This document shows, piece by piece, positions 19,083 through 27,321 of a DNA stretch of 64,000 nt. Under the pieces are notes generated by a model. The model worked only from the letters and a program-made list of their open reading frames with translations, ran no database searches and was not told the DNA's origin. This DNA comes from JBHFEI01 sp041928815. Lineage in GTDB: Bacteria; Pseudomonadota; Alphaproteobacteria; Rhizobiales; Rhizobiaceae. Within the stretch, counting starts at the first letter, position 1; every line of letters starts with the position of its first letter. The stretch covers positions 402,934 to 466,933 of the forward strand of contig NZ_JBHFEI010000003.1 in NCBI RefSeq assembly GCF_041928815.1. Reading direction: 5' to 3'. A program made the position numbers and the translations under genes.

Positions 19083-20603
19083 ATGGGCTTGTCCATCCGT
19101 TTCCGGCGGCAGATGAAGACCGTCGCCGCCGTGCTTCTCGCCTCGGCCGTGGCGCAGGGCGCGATCGTGCCGCGCGCGTTCGCGCAGCACCCGATGAACG
19201 GTCCCGAATCGGTCGCCGATCTCGCCGCCGGCCTGCTCGACGCCGTCGTCAACATCTCGACCTCACAGAACGTCAAGAACGACGACAACGCCCCGGCGCC
19301 GCAGGTGCCCGAGGGGTCGCCGTTCCAGGATTTCTTCGACGAGTTCTTCAAGGGCCAGGGCGGCCAGGGCGGCAACCGCCAGCGCACGGTCAACTCGCTC
19401 GGCTCCGGCTTCGTCATCGATCCGTCGGGCTTCATCGTCACCAACAATCACGTCATCGACGGCGCCGACGACATCGAGGTGAATTTCGCCAACGGATCGA
19501 AGCTGAAGGCGAAGCTGGTCGGCAAGGATACGAAGACCGACCTCGCGCTGCTGAAGGTCGAATCGCCGACGCCGCTCAAATGGGTGCCGTTCGGCGATTC
19601 GCGCAGCATGCGCATCGGCGACTGGGTGATGGCGATCGGCAATCCCTTCGGCCTCGGCGGTTCGGTGACGATCGGCATCATTTCGGCGCGCGGACGCAAC
19701 ATCAATGCCGGTCCCTACGACAATTTCATCCAGACCGACGCGGCGATCAATCGCGGCAATTCCGGCGGGCCGCTCTTCAACATGAAGGGTGAGGTCATCG
19801 GCATCAACACGGCGATCATCTCGCCGAGCGGCGGGTCGATCGGCATCGGCTTCTCCGTCCCGACGGAGCTTGCGGCGAACATCATCGGGCAGTTGCGCGA
19901 GTTCGGCGAAACCCGCCGCGGCTGGCTCGGCGTGCGCATCCAGCCGGTCACCGACGACCTCGCCGAAACGCTGCAGATGGACCGCGCCCGGGGCGCGCTG
20001 GTCTCCGGTATCATCGAAGGCGGCCCGGTCGCCAATGGCGTCATCAAGACCGGGGACGTGATCGTCCGCTTCGACGGCAAGGATGTTCCGGCGATGCGCG
20101 ACCTGCCGCGCGTCGTGGCCGAGAGCCCTGTCGGCAAGGCCGTCGACGTCGTGATCATCCGCGACGGCAAGGAGCAGACCGTCAAGGTGACGCTCGGGCG
20201 GCTCGAGGATGCCGACGACATGGCCTCCGCCGCGCCTGCGAGCGACGAGCCGGCAGAGGGGACGGAAAACGGCGCGGAGCCGCCGGCCGCCACCGTGCCG
20301 TCGACCGATCTGGTCCTCGGCATGAAGATCGCGCCGCTCGATGCCGACACGCGCAAGACCTTCGGCATCGCGGAAGAGGTGCAGGGCGTCGTGGTCACCG
20401 AGGTCCGGCCGGGCTCCGCCGCGGCCGAACGCAGGATCGCGGCCGGTGACGTGATCGTCGAGGTCGGCCAGGAGGCGATGAAGACGCCGGAGGATGTGAG
20501 CCGCCGCGTCGAGGCGCTGAAGCGGGACGGCCGGCGCAACGCGCTGGTGATGATGTCGGGCAAGAGCGGCGAAATGCGCTTCGTCACGCTGCGGATGGAA
20601 TAG
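19083..20603 (+). CDS. degP: Do-type periplasmic serine protease (DegP/HtrA family)
   Basis: Periplasmic chaperone-protease acting on misfolded envelope proteins. 506 aa, with a signal peptide (about residues 1-35, ending PRAFAQ). The catalytic triad is visible: H123 in TNNHVIDGADDIEV, D153 in TKTDLALLKV and S227 in NRGNSGGPL. Two PDZ domains follow, about 268-360 (RRGWLGVRIQPV) and 405-495. The Q-linker before the triad is glycine-rich (KGQGGQGGNRQ). Its place next to hflKC groups membrane and periplasmic quality control. A strong GC hairpin separates it from the convergent serB. Confidence 0.93.
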   Translation: MGLSIRFRRQMKTVAAVLLASAVAQGAIVPRAFAQHPMNGPESVADLAAGLLDAVVNISTSQNVKNDDNAPAPQVPEGSPFQDFFDEFFKGQGGQGGNRQRTVNSLGSGFVIDPSGFIVTNNHVIDGADDIEVNFANGSKLKAKLVGKDTKTDLALLKVESPTPLKWVPFGDSRSMRIGDWVMAIGNPFGLGGSVTIGIISARGRNINAGPYDNFIQTDAAINRGNSGGPLFNMKGEVIGINTAIISPSGGSIGIGFSVPTELAANIIGQLREFGETRRGWLGVRIQPVTDDLAETLQMDRARGALVSGIIEGGPVANGVIKTGDVIVRFDGKDVPAMRDLPRVVAESPVGKAVDVVIIRDGKEQTVKVTLGRLEDADDMASAAPASDEPAEGTENGAEPPAATVPSTDLVLGMKIAPLDADTRKTFGIAEEVQGVVVTEVRPGSAAAERRIAAGDVIVEVGQEAMKTPEDVSRRVEALKRDGRRNALVMMSGKSGEMRFVTLRME

Positions 20604-20614
20604 CCTGGCCTTGA

Positions 20615-20647
20615 GGGACCGGCGGCGGATCTTCCGTCGCCGGTCCC
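20615..20647. terminator. bidirectional hairpin between degP and serB
   Basis: A 10-bp perfect stem GGGACCGGCG/CGCCGGTCCC continues into GCGGA/TCCGT (one G-T pair) around a 3-nt loop, filling the 50-bp gap between the convergent stops. There is no T run, so termination may be less efficient or factor-assisted. Confidence 0.5.
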
Positions 20648-20653
20648 GGAGGG

Positions 20654-21541
20654 TCAACGGACGAAATCGGTCTTGCGATAGCCCTGGATGTAGAGAAGCG
20701 CCGTGAGGTCGCCATGGTCGACGCGGATCCCCGCCTCGGCCGCAACCGCGGGCTTGGCATGCAGCGCCACGCCGGAGCCCGCGATTTCCAGCATGCCGAG
20801 GTCGTTGGCGCCGTCGCCGACGGCGATCGCCTCGTCTGGCGTGATGCCGAGCCTCTGCGCGATCGCGCGCAACTGGTCGACCTTCGCCTGCTTGCCGAGG
20901 ATCGGCGTCTCGACGCGTCCGACGATCACGCCGTCCTCGACGGTCAGCCGGTTGGCATGGTTCTCGTCAAAGCCGAGCATTGCCGCCACCGGCTCCGTGA
21001 ACACGGTGAAGCCGCCGGAGACCAGCGCCGTGTGGCCGCCTTTTGCCTTCATCGTCGCGATCAGTTCCGGCCCGCCCGGCGTCAGCGTGATGCGGGTCTC
21101 GATGACCTTGCCGACGACGGACAGCGGCAGTCCCGCAAGCAGCGCGACGCGCTCGATCAGCGCCGGCTCGAAGGCGATCTCGCCGTTCATCGCCCGCGCC
21201 GTGATCGCCGCGACCTTCTCCTTCAGCCCGACCTCGGCGGCGAGCTCGTCTATGCATTCCTGGCCGATCATCGTCGAATCCATGTCGGCGACGAGCAGCC
21301 GCTTGCGCCGGCGTTCCGCTTCCTGCACGACGACGTCGACCGGCGCGCCCGCAAGCGTGTTCCGGAGCATGGCGTCCGCGGCCGCCGGATCGACCCCGTC
21401 GCGCAGCGCGATGTCGCAGGCGACCCCGTCCGCCAGCCAGTAGAGGCCGGCGGCGTCGATCGCGGCGGTCGCGGCTTCGCCGAGCGCCGGCGTCAGCACG
21501 GGGTTTGACGGATTGGCAACAAGCGTGGCAACGAAGGCCAT
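20654..21541 (-). CDS. serB: phosphoserine phosphatase
   Basis: HAD-superfamily phosphatase that completes serine synthesis (phosphoserine to serine). 295 aa from MAFVATLVANPSNPVLTPAL. The nucleophile motif is LLVADMDSTM with D86 and D88, followed by GQECIDELA; motif II is ALVSGGFTVF and motif IV is VGDGANDLGML. The frame is open another 42 codons upstream, but that region is the reverse of miaA. The ATG at 21541 overlaps the miaA ATG head to head (CATG), leaving no intergenic DNA. Confidence 0.94.
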   Translation of the reverse strand: MAFVATLVANPSNPVLTPALGEAATAAIDAAGLYWLADGVACDIALRDGVDPAAADAMLRNTLAGAPVDVVVQEAERRRKRLLVADMDSTMIGQECIDELAAEVGLKEKVAAITARAMNGEIAFEPALIERVALLAGLPLSVVGKVIETRITLTPGGPELIATMKAKGGHTALVSGGFTVFTEPVAAMLGFDENHANRLTVEDGVIVGRVETPILGKQAKVDQLRAIAQRLGITPDEAIAVGDGANDLGMLEIAGSGVALHAKPAVAAEAGIRVDHGDLTALLYIQGYRKTDFVR

Positions 21542-22445
21542 GGTGACGATCCCTGACGATGAAACGGATGCGGTTCTGATAACGGGGCCGACGGCGAGCG
21601 GCAAGTCCGGGCTGGCGCTTGCGATCGCCCGAGCACGCGGCGGCGTGGTGATCAATGCCGACAGCATGCAGGTCTACGACACGCTGCGGGTGCTGACCGC
21701 GCGTCCCGACGAGGCCGCCATGGCCGGCGTGCCGCACCGGCTCTATGGCCATGTGCCGGCGGGCGGCGCCTTTTCGACCGGAAGCTGGCTGCGCGCGGCG
21801 GCGGATCTCGTCGCGGCGTTGCGTCGGGAGGGGCGGCTGCCGGTGTTCGTCGGCGGAACGGGGCTCTATTTCCGTGCGCTGACCGGCGGGCTGGCGCCGA
21901 TGCCCGACATACCGGATCCGGTTCGTACCGCCCTCCGCGACCGTCTGACGCGGGAAGGGGCGCTGGCGCTTCATGCCGAGCTTCATGCGCGCGATCCGGA
22001 GACGGCGGCGCAGATCGGCGCGGCGGACGCCCAGCGGATCCTCAGGGCGCTGGAGGTGCTGGAGGTGTCGGGGGAACCGCTCGCCCGCCTGCAGCGACGC
22101 TCCGGGCCGATGGTGATCGATCCGGCGCGGGCGCAATGCCTGCTCGTCCTGCCGCCGCGCCCGGTGCTTTACGAGCGTATCGACCGCCGTTTCGCCACGA
22201 TGCTGGAGGAGGGAGCAATCGAGGAAGTGCGCGCGCTCCTGTCGCTCGGCCTTTCCCCTGCCATGCCGGTGATGAAGGCGATCGGCGTGTCGCAGATCTC
22301 CGCGCTGATCGCCGGCGCGATCACGCGCGAGGCCGCGATCGAGCAGGGGGCGACGGCGACACGCCATTATGCCAAGCGGCAGATGACCTGGTTCCGCAAC
22401 CAGCTCGACGACCGCTGGCGCGTGCTCGACGGGCAAACCGGCTGA
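21540..22445 (+). CDS. miaA: tRNA dimethylallyltransferase
   Basis: Transfers a dimethylallyl group to A37 of tRNAs reading codons that start with U. 301 aa from the ATG at 21540. The P-loop GPTASGKS is at residues 16-23, INADSMQVY follows as the family second motif, then PVFVGGTGLYF and the C-terminal YAKRQMTWFRNQ. The frame opens upstream at 21513, inside serB, but the shorter start gives the usual distance to the P-loop. Divergent from serB with overlapping start codons. Confidence 0.93.
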   Translation: MVTIPDDETDAVLITGPTASGKSGLALAIARARGGVVINADSMQVYDTLRVLTARPDEAAMAGVPHRLYGHVPAGGAFSTGSWLRAAADLVAALRREGRLPVFVGGTGLYFRALTGGLAPMPDIPDPVRTALRDRLTREGALALHAELHARDPETAAQIGAADAQRILRALEVLEVSGEPLARLQRRSGPMVIDPARAQCLLVLPPRPVLYERIDRRFATMLEEGAIEEVRALLSLGLSPAMPVMKAIGVSQISALIAGAITREAAIEQGATATRHYAKRQMTWFRNQLDDRWRVLDGQTG

Positions 22446-22546
22446 CCGTCCGCGCATGAGGAGCGCCCGGGAGCCGACGAAAGTCTTTCTTCATTTCTCA
22501 AGAGATTGCCGGATGCCGGATCGACGGCGCTCCGGCCGCAGATCGC

Positions 22547-24565
22547 CTATTTGCGGAGGAAACCGCCGAGCGGCTTCTTGATCAGGCTTTCGCGGATCGA
22601 GGAGATTTCCTTCTTGATCGGATGGTCCGCCTTCGGCGGCGGGGCGGCCGGCCGCGGCGGCGCGCTGGCCGCTTCCTTTGCCATCACCTGCTGGCGCATC
22701 TGGTGGAAGCGTTCGAGCGCCTCCTTCGGCTCCAGGCGCTGCGTGTCGCTGCGGTAGGCATCCGACTCGGGCGGCACGTAGCTGTCGCGCTGGCCGGGAT
22801 CCTCCTGGCGGCGCAGCGAGGGCCGTTCCGGCGGTGCGACCGGCGCCTGGCCCCAATGGGCGTCATCCTCATGCGCGCGCGCGGCCTGTGACGCGTCCTG
22901 GGCGCCGATCGCACGCATGCGGCCGACCACGGCCTTCAGGTCGATCGTTGTCGGGTCTTCCTCGGATTGCACGGCGACCACGCCGTTGGCGCGCGGAAGC
23001 CACCGTTCCTCGACCCGGTCGAACTTCATCCGCATCGGCACGGCGACGGCCTCGCCGAAGGCGATCGCCTCGCCATTGCCGATCGAGGAGATGAAGCTCG
23101 TCGTCGAACTCGACGAGTTCGGGATCGCCGAGCGGATGATCGCCTGGTCGCGCTCGTTGGCGAGCCGCATGGCGAAGACGGTCGAACATTGCGACAGGAT
23201 GGTCGGATCGAGTTCGCCGGGGCGCTGCGTGATCATGCCGAGCGAGACGCCGTATTTCCGGCCCTCCTTGGCGATGCGGGCGATCGCCTGCCGCGTCGGG
23301 ACGAAGCCGAGATTGGGGTCGGCGGGGACATAGCGGTGTGCCTCCTCGCAGACGACGAGGATGCGCACGCCGCCATTGCTCCAGAGCGTCACCTCGAAGG
23401 CGAGGCGGCAGAGCACGGAGGCGACGGAATTGACCACCTCGGAGGGGATGCCGGCGAGCTGGAAGGTCGCGATCGGCCGCCCGTCGCCGGGGATGCGGAA
23501 GATGCGGGCGATCGTCTCGACGATCGTGTCCGAGATCGTGTTCGAGGAGAACATGAAATGGTAGCGCGGATCGTTGATCGCCGACAGGATGCGCATCTTC
23601 AGCGAGCGCAGCGCCGGCTTTTCCGCCTTGCCGTCGAGCTTGCCGATGCGCTCGTCGATCGCGGCGAGCAGGTCGGCGATGCGGTAGGGGATCGGCGTGT
23701 CCGCGGTGACGGTGTTGCGCTCGCCGTTCCGCCTGACGAGTCCCGCGTCCTGGCCGCCCTTGAACGCCCGCCTCGCCTCCGGGATCGTGTCGCGCAGGAT
23801 GTCGATCTCCTCGGGCACGGCGGTGCGGCCGCGAAAGATCACCTCCGCGAATTCCTCGAGCCGCATCAGCCAGAAGGGCAGGTCGAGCGTGTCGGTGTCG
23901 ATGACGACGGCGTGGTCCGGAAAGGCGGCGGCGAACTCGTTGTGCGGATCGAGCATCAGCACGCGCAGTTTCGGATCCGAGGCGATCGCCTTGTGCAGGA
24001 GCAGCGTGACGGCGGTCGACTTGCCGACGCCGGTGGTGCCGACGATGGCGAAATGCTTCGACAGCATCGAGGGGATGTGGATCGTCGCGTCGATCGATTC
24101 GTCCTGGGTCAGCTTGCCGATGATGCAGGTGTCGCTCTTGCCGGTGTCGTAGATGCGGGCGAGGTCGGCGGCGCGGATACGGTGGGCGACGGCACCGAGA
24201 TAGGGATACTGGGTGATGCCGGCGGAAAACTCCTCGCGGCCGTTCGGGCCGACATGGACCTCGCCCATCAGCTCGACCTCGATGCGGAACACGTTGTCGC
24301 TTTCCTCGCCCCAGTCGTGGGTCGGCGTCTGCATGGAATAGACGAGCGCGACGACGCGGTTCTTGCCGACCGTGATCGAGATCAGCCGGCCGACGGACCA
24401 CAGTTCCGTCAGAGAGGTCTCGCCATGCTCGGCGAGCGAGGCGATGGTCGCACGCGAGCCGTTGCACGCGACGACCCGACCCAGGAAGCGATTGCCGCGC
24501 TTCAGGACGTCGCGCCGTTCCTGTTCGCCGGCGCTGATCGAATTTTGCAGTTCGTTGTTCAGCAA
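22547..24565 (-). CDS. HerA-like DUF87 ATPase
   Basis: 672-aa ATP-binding protein of the HerA/FtsK translocase superfamily. An N-terminal HAS-barrel-like domain (about residues 20-130) precedes the P-loop GTTGVGKST at 176-184, the Walker B region RILVVCEEAHRYVP and a sensor segment GMITQRPGELDPTILSQCSTVFAMRL. The last 110 residues are a proline/charged linker ending SLIKKPLGGFLRK. HerA proteins usually pair with NurA nuclease in archaea; no nurA or sir2 partner is next to this gene, which is found alone in many alphaproteobacteria. Its role is unknown, possibly DNA processing or translocation. Confidence 0.85.
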   Translation of the reverse strand: MLNNELQNSISAGEQERRDVLKRGNRFLGRVVACNGSRATIASLAEHGETSLTELWSVGRLISITVGKNRVVALVYSMQTPTHDWGEESDNVFRIEVELMGEVHVGPNGREEFSAGITQYPYLGAVAHRIRAADLARIYDTGKSDTCIIGKLTQDESIDATIHIPSMLSKHFAIVGTTGVGKSTAVTLLLHKAIASDPKLRVLMLDPHNEFAAAFPDHAVVIDTDTLDLPFWLMRLEEFAEVIFRGRTAVPEEIDILRDTIPEARRAFKGGQDAGLVRRNGERNTVTADTPIPYRIADLLAAIDERIGKLDGKAEKPALRSLKMRILSAINDPRYHFMFSSNTISDTIVETIARIFRIPGDGRPIATFQLAGIPSEVVNSVASVLCRLAFEVTLWSNGGVRILVVCEEAHRYVPADPNLGFVPTRQAIARIAKEGRKYGVSLGMITQRPGELDPTILSQCSTVFAMRLANERDQAIIRSAIPNSSSSTTSFISSIGNGEAIAFGEAVAVPMRMKFDRVEERWLPRANGVVAVQSEEDPTTIDLKAVVGRMRAIGAQDASQAARAHEDDAHWGQAPVAPPERPSLRRQEDPGQRDSYVPPESDAYRSDTQRLEPKEALERFHQMRQQVMAKEAASAPPRPAAPPPKADHPIKKEISSIRESLIKKPLGGFLRK

Positions 24566-24684
24566 CGCCCGTTTCCCGACACTCTGGCCCGAAACCGTAC
24601 AGGATGGAATTTAATAAGTCGTTCCAGGGACTTCTTGGTTGCGTTGTTTCATTTTGACACGTCTTGATTGTTGGCACAAAGGCG

Positions 24685-24712
24685 TTGACGCGAAGGGGAT
24701 TTCCCGTTAACA
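24685..24712 (+). promoter_or_regulatory. predicted promoter of the ilvB leader
   Basis: TTGACG at 24685-24690 and TTAACA at 24707-24712 are 16 bp apart. Transcription from it would start about 24719-24721, at or next to the leader peptide ATG (24721), so the leader could be translated from a leaderless message. No Shine-Dalgarno sequence precedes that ATG, which agrees with this. Confidence 0.5.
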
Positions 24713-24720
24713 CAACGCCC

Positions 24721-24777
24721 ATGAAAAAATTTGCAGTTATTCTTGTGGTGGGAACGCGCATGGGCAGGATGGTCTAA
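24721..24777 (+). CDS. ilvB leader peptide (branched-chain-rich, attenuation)
   Basis: An 18-codon frame encodes MKKFAVILVVGTRMGRMV. The block AVILVV puts Val, Ile, Leu, Val, Val in a row, the three end products of the pathway, as in classical ilv attenuator peptides. Its stop codon sits in the loop of a GGATGG/CCATCC hairpin, and an intrinsic terminator follows 33 bp later, just before ilvB. Ribosome stalling in the Val/Ile/Leu run is the likely sensing event; this is inferred from the layout. Confidence 0.8.
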   Translation: MKKFAVILVVGTRMGRMV

Positions 24778-24804
24778 CCATCCGGCGACAGCCACCCATG
24801 CGCG
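24755..24804 (+). promoter_or_regulatory. ilvB leader nested hairpins
   Basis: CGCGCATGGG (24755-24764) pairs perfectly over 10 bp with CCCATGCGCG (24795-24804). Inside it GGATGG (24767-24772) pairs with CCATCC (24778-24783) around a loop that contains the leader stop codon. The structure overlaps the second half of the leader peptide frame, so ribosome position would decide whether it forms. It is a pause or anti-terminator candidate; I could not find a strong alternative pairing with the terminator arm by eye. Confidence 0.65.
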
Positions 24805-24810
24805 AAGACG

Positions 24811-24834
24811 AGGCTCCTCAAGGGGCCTTTTTTT
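24811..24834 (+). terminator. ilvB attenuator terminator
   Basis: AGGCTCC pairs with GGGGCCT (7 bp, one G-T) around TCAA and is followed by seven T residues in a row, a textbook intrinsic terminator 43 bp ahead of the ilvB ATG and downstream of the Val/Ile/Leu leader peptide. Confidence 0.85.
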
Positions 24835-24877
24835 ATGCCCGAAAACAAGCCGCAACAACCAAGGGACGGATGGACCA

Positions 24878-26653
24878 ATGAGCGGAACGGAACAGGAGAT
24901 GACCGGCGCGGAGATCGTCATCAAGGCGCTGAAGGACAACGGGGTCGAGCATGTGTTCGGCTATCCGGGCGGCGCCGTGCTGCCGATCTATGACGAGATC
25001 TTCCAGCAGGACGACATCCAGCACATCCTCGTCCGCCACGAGCAGGGCGCCGGCCACATGGCCGAGGGCTATGCGCGTTCCACCGGCAAGGTCGGCGTCA
25101 TGCTCGTCACCTCCGGTCCGGGCGCGACCAATGCGGTGACGCCGCTGCAGGACGCGCTGATGGATTCGATCCCGCTCGTCTGCCTCACCGGCCAGGTCCC
25201 GACCTCGCTGATCGGCTCGGACGCGTTCCAGGAATGCGACACGGTCGGCATCACACGCCCCTGCACCAAGCACAACTGGCTGGTCAAGGACGTCAACGAT
25301 CTCGCCCGCATCATCCACGAGGCGTTCCGCGTCGCGAAGTCCGGCCGTCCCGGCCCGGTCGTCGTCGACATCCCCAAGGACGTCCAGTTCGCCCGCGGCA
25401 CCTATGTCGCGCCGGATGCCGTCGAGGAGCGCACGAGCTATCCGCCGAAGCTGAAGCGCGACTTGAAGGCGATCGAGCAGGCCGTCGCCCTGATGCGCTC
25501 CGCGCGCCGCCCGGTGATCTACAGCGGCGGCGGCGTCGTCAATGCCGGGCCGGAAGCCTCGAAGCTCCTGCGCGAACTCGTCGACCTCACCGGCTTCCCG
25601 ATCACCTCGACGCTGATGGGGCTCGGCGCCTATCCGGCCTCGGGGAAGAACTGGCTCGGCATGCTCGGCATGCACGGCACCTACGAGGCCAACATGACGA
25701 TGCATGACTGCGACGTCATGGTCTGCATCGGCGCGCGCTTCGACGACCGCATCACCGGCCGGCTGAACGCGTTTTCGCCGGACTCGAAGAAGATCCACAT
25801 CGACGTCGATCCGTCCTCGATCAACAAGAACGTCCATGTCGACATCGGCATTCTCGGCGACGCCGGCGAGGTGCTGGAGGACATCGTTCGGCTGTGGCGC
25901 TCCGGCGGTGCTGCGGAAAAGGGCAGACTTTCGGAGTGGTGGGCCGGCATCGAGCGCTGGCGCGGCCGCAGGTCGCTCGCCTACACGCCGAGCGACGACG
26001 TCATCATGCCGCAATACGCGATCCAGCGGCTCTACGAGCTGACCAAGGACCGCGACACCTTCATCACGACGGAGGTCGGCCAGCACCAGATGTGGGCGGC
26101 GCAGTTCTACGGCTTCGAGCAGCCGAACCGCTGGATGACCTCCGGCGGCCTCGGCACGATGGGCTACGGCTTCCCGGCCGCGATCGGCGTGCAGGTCGCC
26201 CATCCGCAGAGCCTCGTCATCGACATCGCCGGCGACGCCTCGATCCAGATGTGCATCCAGGAAATGTCCTGCGCCGTTCAGTACAATCTGCCGGTCAAGA
26301 TCTTCATCCTCAACAACCAGTACATGGGCATGGTCCGCCAGTGGCAGCAGCTGCTGCACGGCAACCGCCTGTCCAACTCCTATACGGAGGCGATGCCCGA
26401 TTTCGTCAAGCTGGCGGAAGCCTATGGCGGCGTCGGCATCCGCTGCGACAAGCCGGGCGAGCTCGACGAGGCGATCCAGGCGATGATCGACAGCCCGGCG
26501 CCGGTCATCTTCGACTGCCGCGTCGCCAATCTCGCCAACTGCTTCCCGATGATCCCCTCGGGCAAGGCGCACAACGAGATGCTGCTGCCGGACGAGGCGA
26601 CGGACGAGGCGGTCGCCACCGCGATCGACGCCAAGGGCCGACAGCTGGTGTGA
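24878..26653 (+). CDS. ilvB: acetolactate synthase, large catalytic subunit
   Basis: First shared step of valine, isoleucine and leucine synthesis: condenses two pyruvates, or pyruvate with 2-oxobutyrate, using ThDP, Mg and FAD. 591 aa from MSGTEQEMTGAEIVIKALKDNG; AGGGACGGA precedes the ATG. The ThDP activating glutamate lies in RHEQGAGHMAEGYAR, the FAD/middle domain carries GARFDDRITG, and the ThDP/Mg motif is GDASIQMCIQEMSCAVQYNLPVKIF...NN. Longer upstream frames overlap the attenuator and are not coding. The regulatory subunit follows after 92 bp, but an intrinsic terminator lies between them. Confidence 0.96.
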   Translation: MSGTEQEMTGAEIVIKALKDNGVEHVFGYPGGAVLPIYDEIFQQDDIQHILVRHEQGAGHMAEGYARSTGKVGVMLVTSGPGATNAVTPLQDALMDSIPLVCLTGQVPTSLIGSDAFQECDTVGITRPCTKHNWLVKDVNDLARIIHEAFRVAKSGRPGPVVVDIPKDVQFARGTYVAPDAVEERTSYPPKLKRDLKAIEQAVALMRSARRPVIYSGGGVVNAGPEASKLLRELVDLTGFPITSTLMGLGAYPASGKNWLGMLGMHGTYEANMTMHDCDVMVCIGARFDDRITGRLNAFSPDSKKIHIDVDPSSINKNVHVDIGILGDAGEVLEDIVRLWRSGGAAEKGRLSEWWAGIERWRGRRSLAYTPSDDVIMPQYAIQRLYELTKDRDTFITTEVGQHQMWAAQFYGFEQPNRWMTSGGLGTMGYGFPAAIGVQVAHPQSLVIDIAGDASIQMCIQEMSCAVQYNLPVKIFILNNQYMGMVRQWQQLLHGNRLSNSYTEAMPDFVKLAEAYGGVGIRCDKPGELDEAIQAMIDSPAPVIFDCRVANLANCFPMIPSGKAHNEMLLPDEATDEAVATAIDAKGRQLV

Positions 26654-26663
26654 CGACGGGAAG

Positions 26664-26687
26664 GGCGGCGGCAAGCCGCCGCCTTTT
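26664..26687 (+). terminator. intrinsic terminator between ilvB and ilvH
   Basis: An 8-bp perfect GGCGGCGG/CCGCCGCC stem with a CAAG loop and TTTTC lies 11 bp after the ilvB stop. It should lower read-through into ilvH and so set the ratio of the catalytic to the regulatory subunit, unless ilvH has its own promoter. Confidence 0.7.
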
Positions 26688-26745
26688 CATTGAAGACCTC
26701 AAGGATTGCGCGGCGGCGCAGACGAACAGTGACGGGACGGACACC

Positions 26746-27318
26746 ATGAATGCCCAGCATCAGCCGACGGGATCGGCCTATTTCATCGCCAAGGAAACGG
26801 AACGGGCCGAGCGGCATACGCTCTCCGTGCTCGTCGACAACGAGCCCGGCGTCCTTGCCCGCGTCATCGGCCTTTTTTCCGGACGCGGCTACAACATCGA
26901 GAGCCTGACGGTCTCGGAAACCGAGCATCAGGCGCATCTGTCGCGCATCACTATCGTCACGCTCGGCACGCCGCATGTGCTGGAGCAGATCAAGGCGCAG
27001 CTCGAGCGCATCGTTCCGGTGCACCGGGTCGTGGATCTCACGGTGCGCGCCGGAGCGCTCGGCCATGACCGGCCGATCGAGCGCGAGGTGGCGCTGGTGA
27101 AAGTCAGCGGCAGCGGCGAGCACCGCGCCGAATCGCTGCGCCTCGCCGATGCCTTCCACGCCAAGGTCATCGACGCGACGCTCGATCACTTCATCTTCGA
27201 GATCACCGGCAAGTCGTCGAAGATCGACCAGTTCGTCGCGATCATGAAGCCGCTCGGCGTGATCGAGATCTGCCGGACCGGGATTGCCGCGATGAACCGC
27301 GGGCCTCAGGGCATGTGA
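26746..27318 (+). CDS. ilvH: acetolactate synthase, small regulatory subunit
   Basis: Binds valine and confers feedback control on IlvB. 190 aa. The ACT domain begins ERHTLSVLVDNEPGVLARVIGLFSGRGYNIESLTV (about residues 22-95) and is followed by the second ferredoxin-like domain (EVALVKVSGSGEHRAESLRLADAFHAKVID, ending MKPLGVIEICRTGIAAMNRG). The first 20 residues form an ordinary polar extension. It ends 3 bp before the stop of the convergent aldo/keto reductase. Confidence 0.95.
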   Translation: MNAQHQPTGSAYFIAKETERAERHTLSVLVDNEPGVLARVIGLFSGRGYNIESLTVSETEHQAHLSRITIVTLGTPHVLEQIKAQLERIVPVHRVVDLTVRAGALGHDRPIEREVALVKVSGSGEHRAESLRLADAFHAKVIDATLDHFIFEITGKSSKIDQFVAIMKPLGVIEICRTGIAAMNRGPQGM

Positions 27319-27321
27319 GGG

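Noticed and set aside
22967..24667. 566-codon plus-strand frame opposite the HerA-like gene
   Set aside because: No recognisable domain; the opposite strand holds a P-loop ATPase.
24672..24690. Possible sigma-54 promoter (TGGCAC followed by TTGAC) upstream of ilvB
   Set aside because: The -12 GC dinucleotide is missing; the overlapping housekeeping-type promoter fits better.
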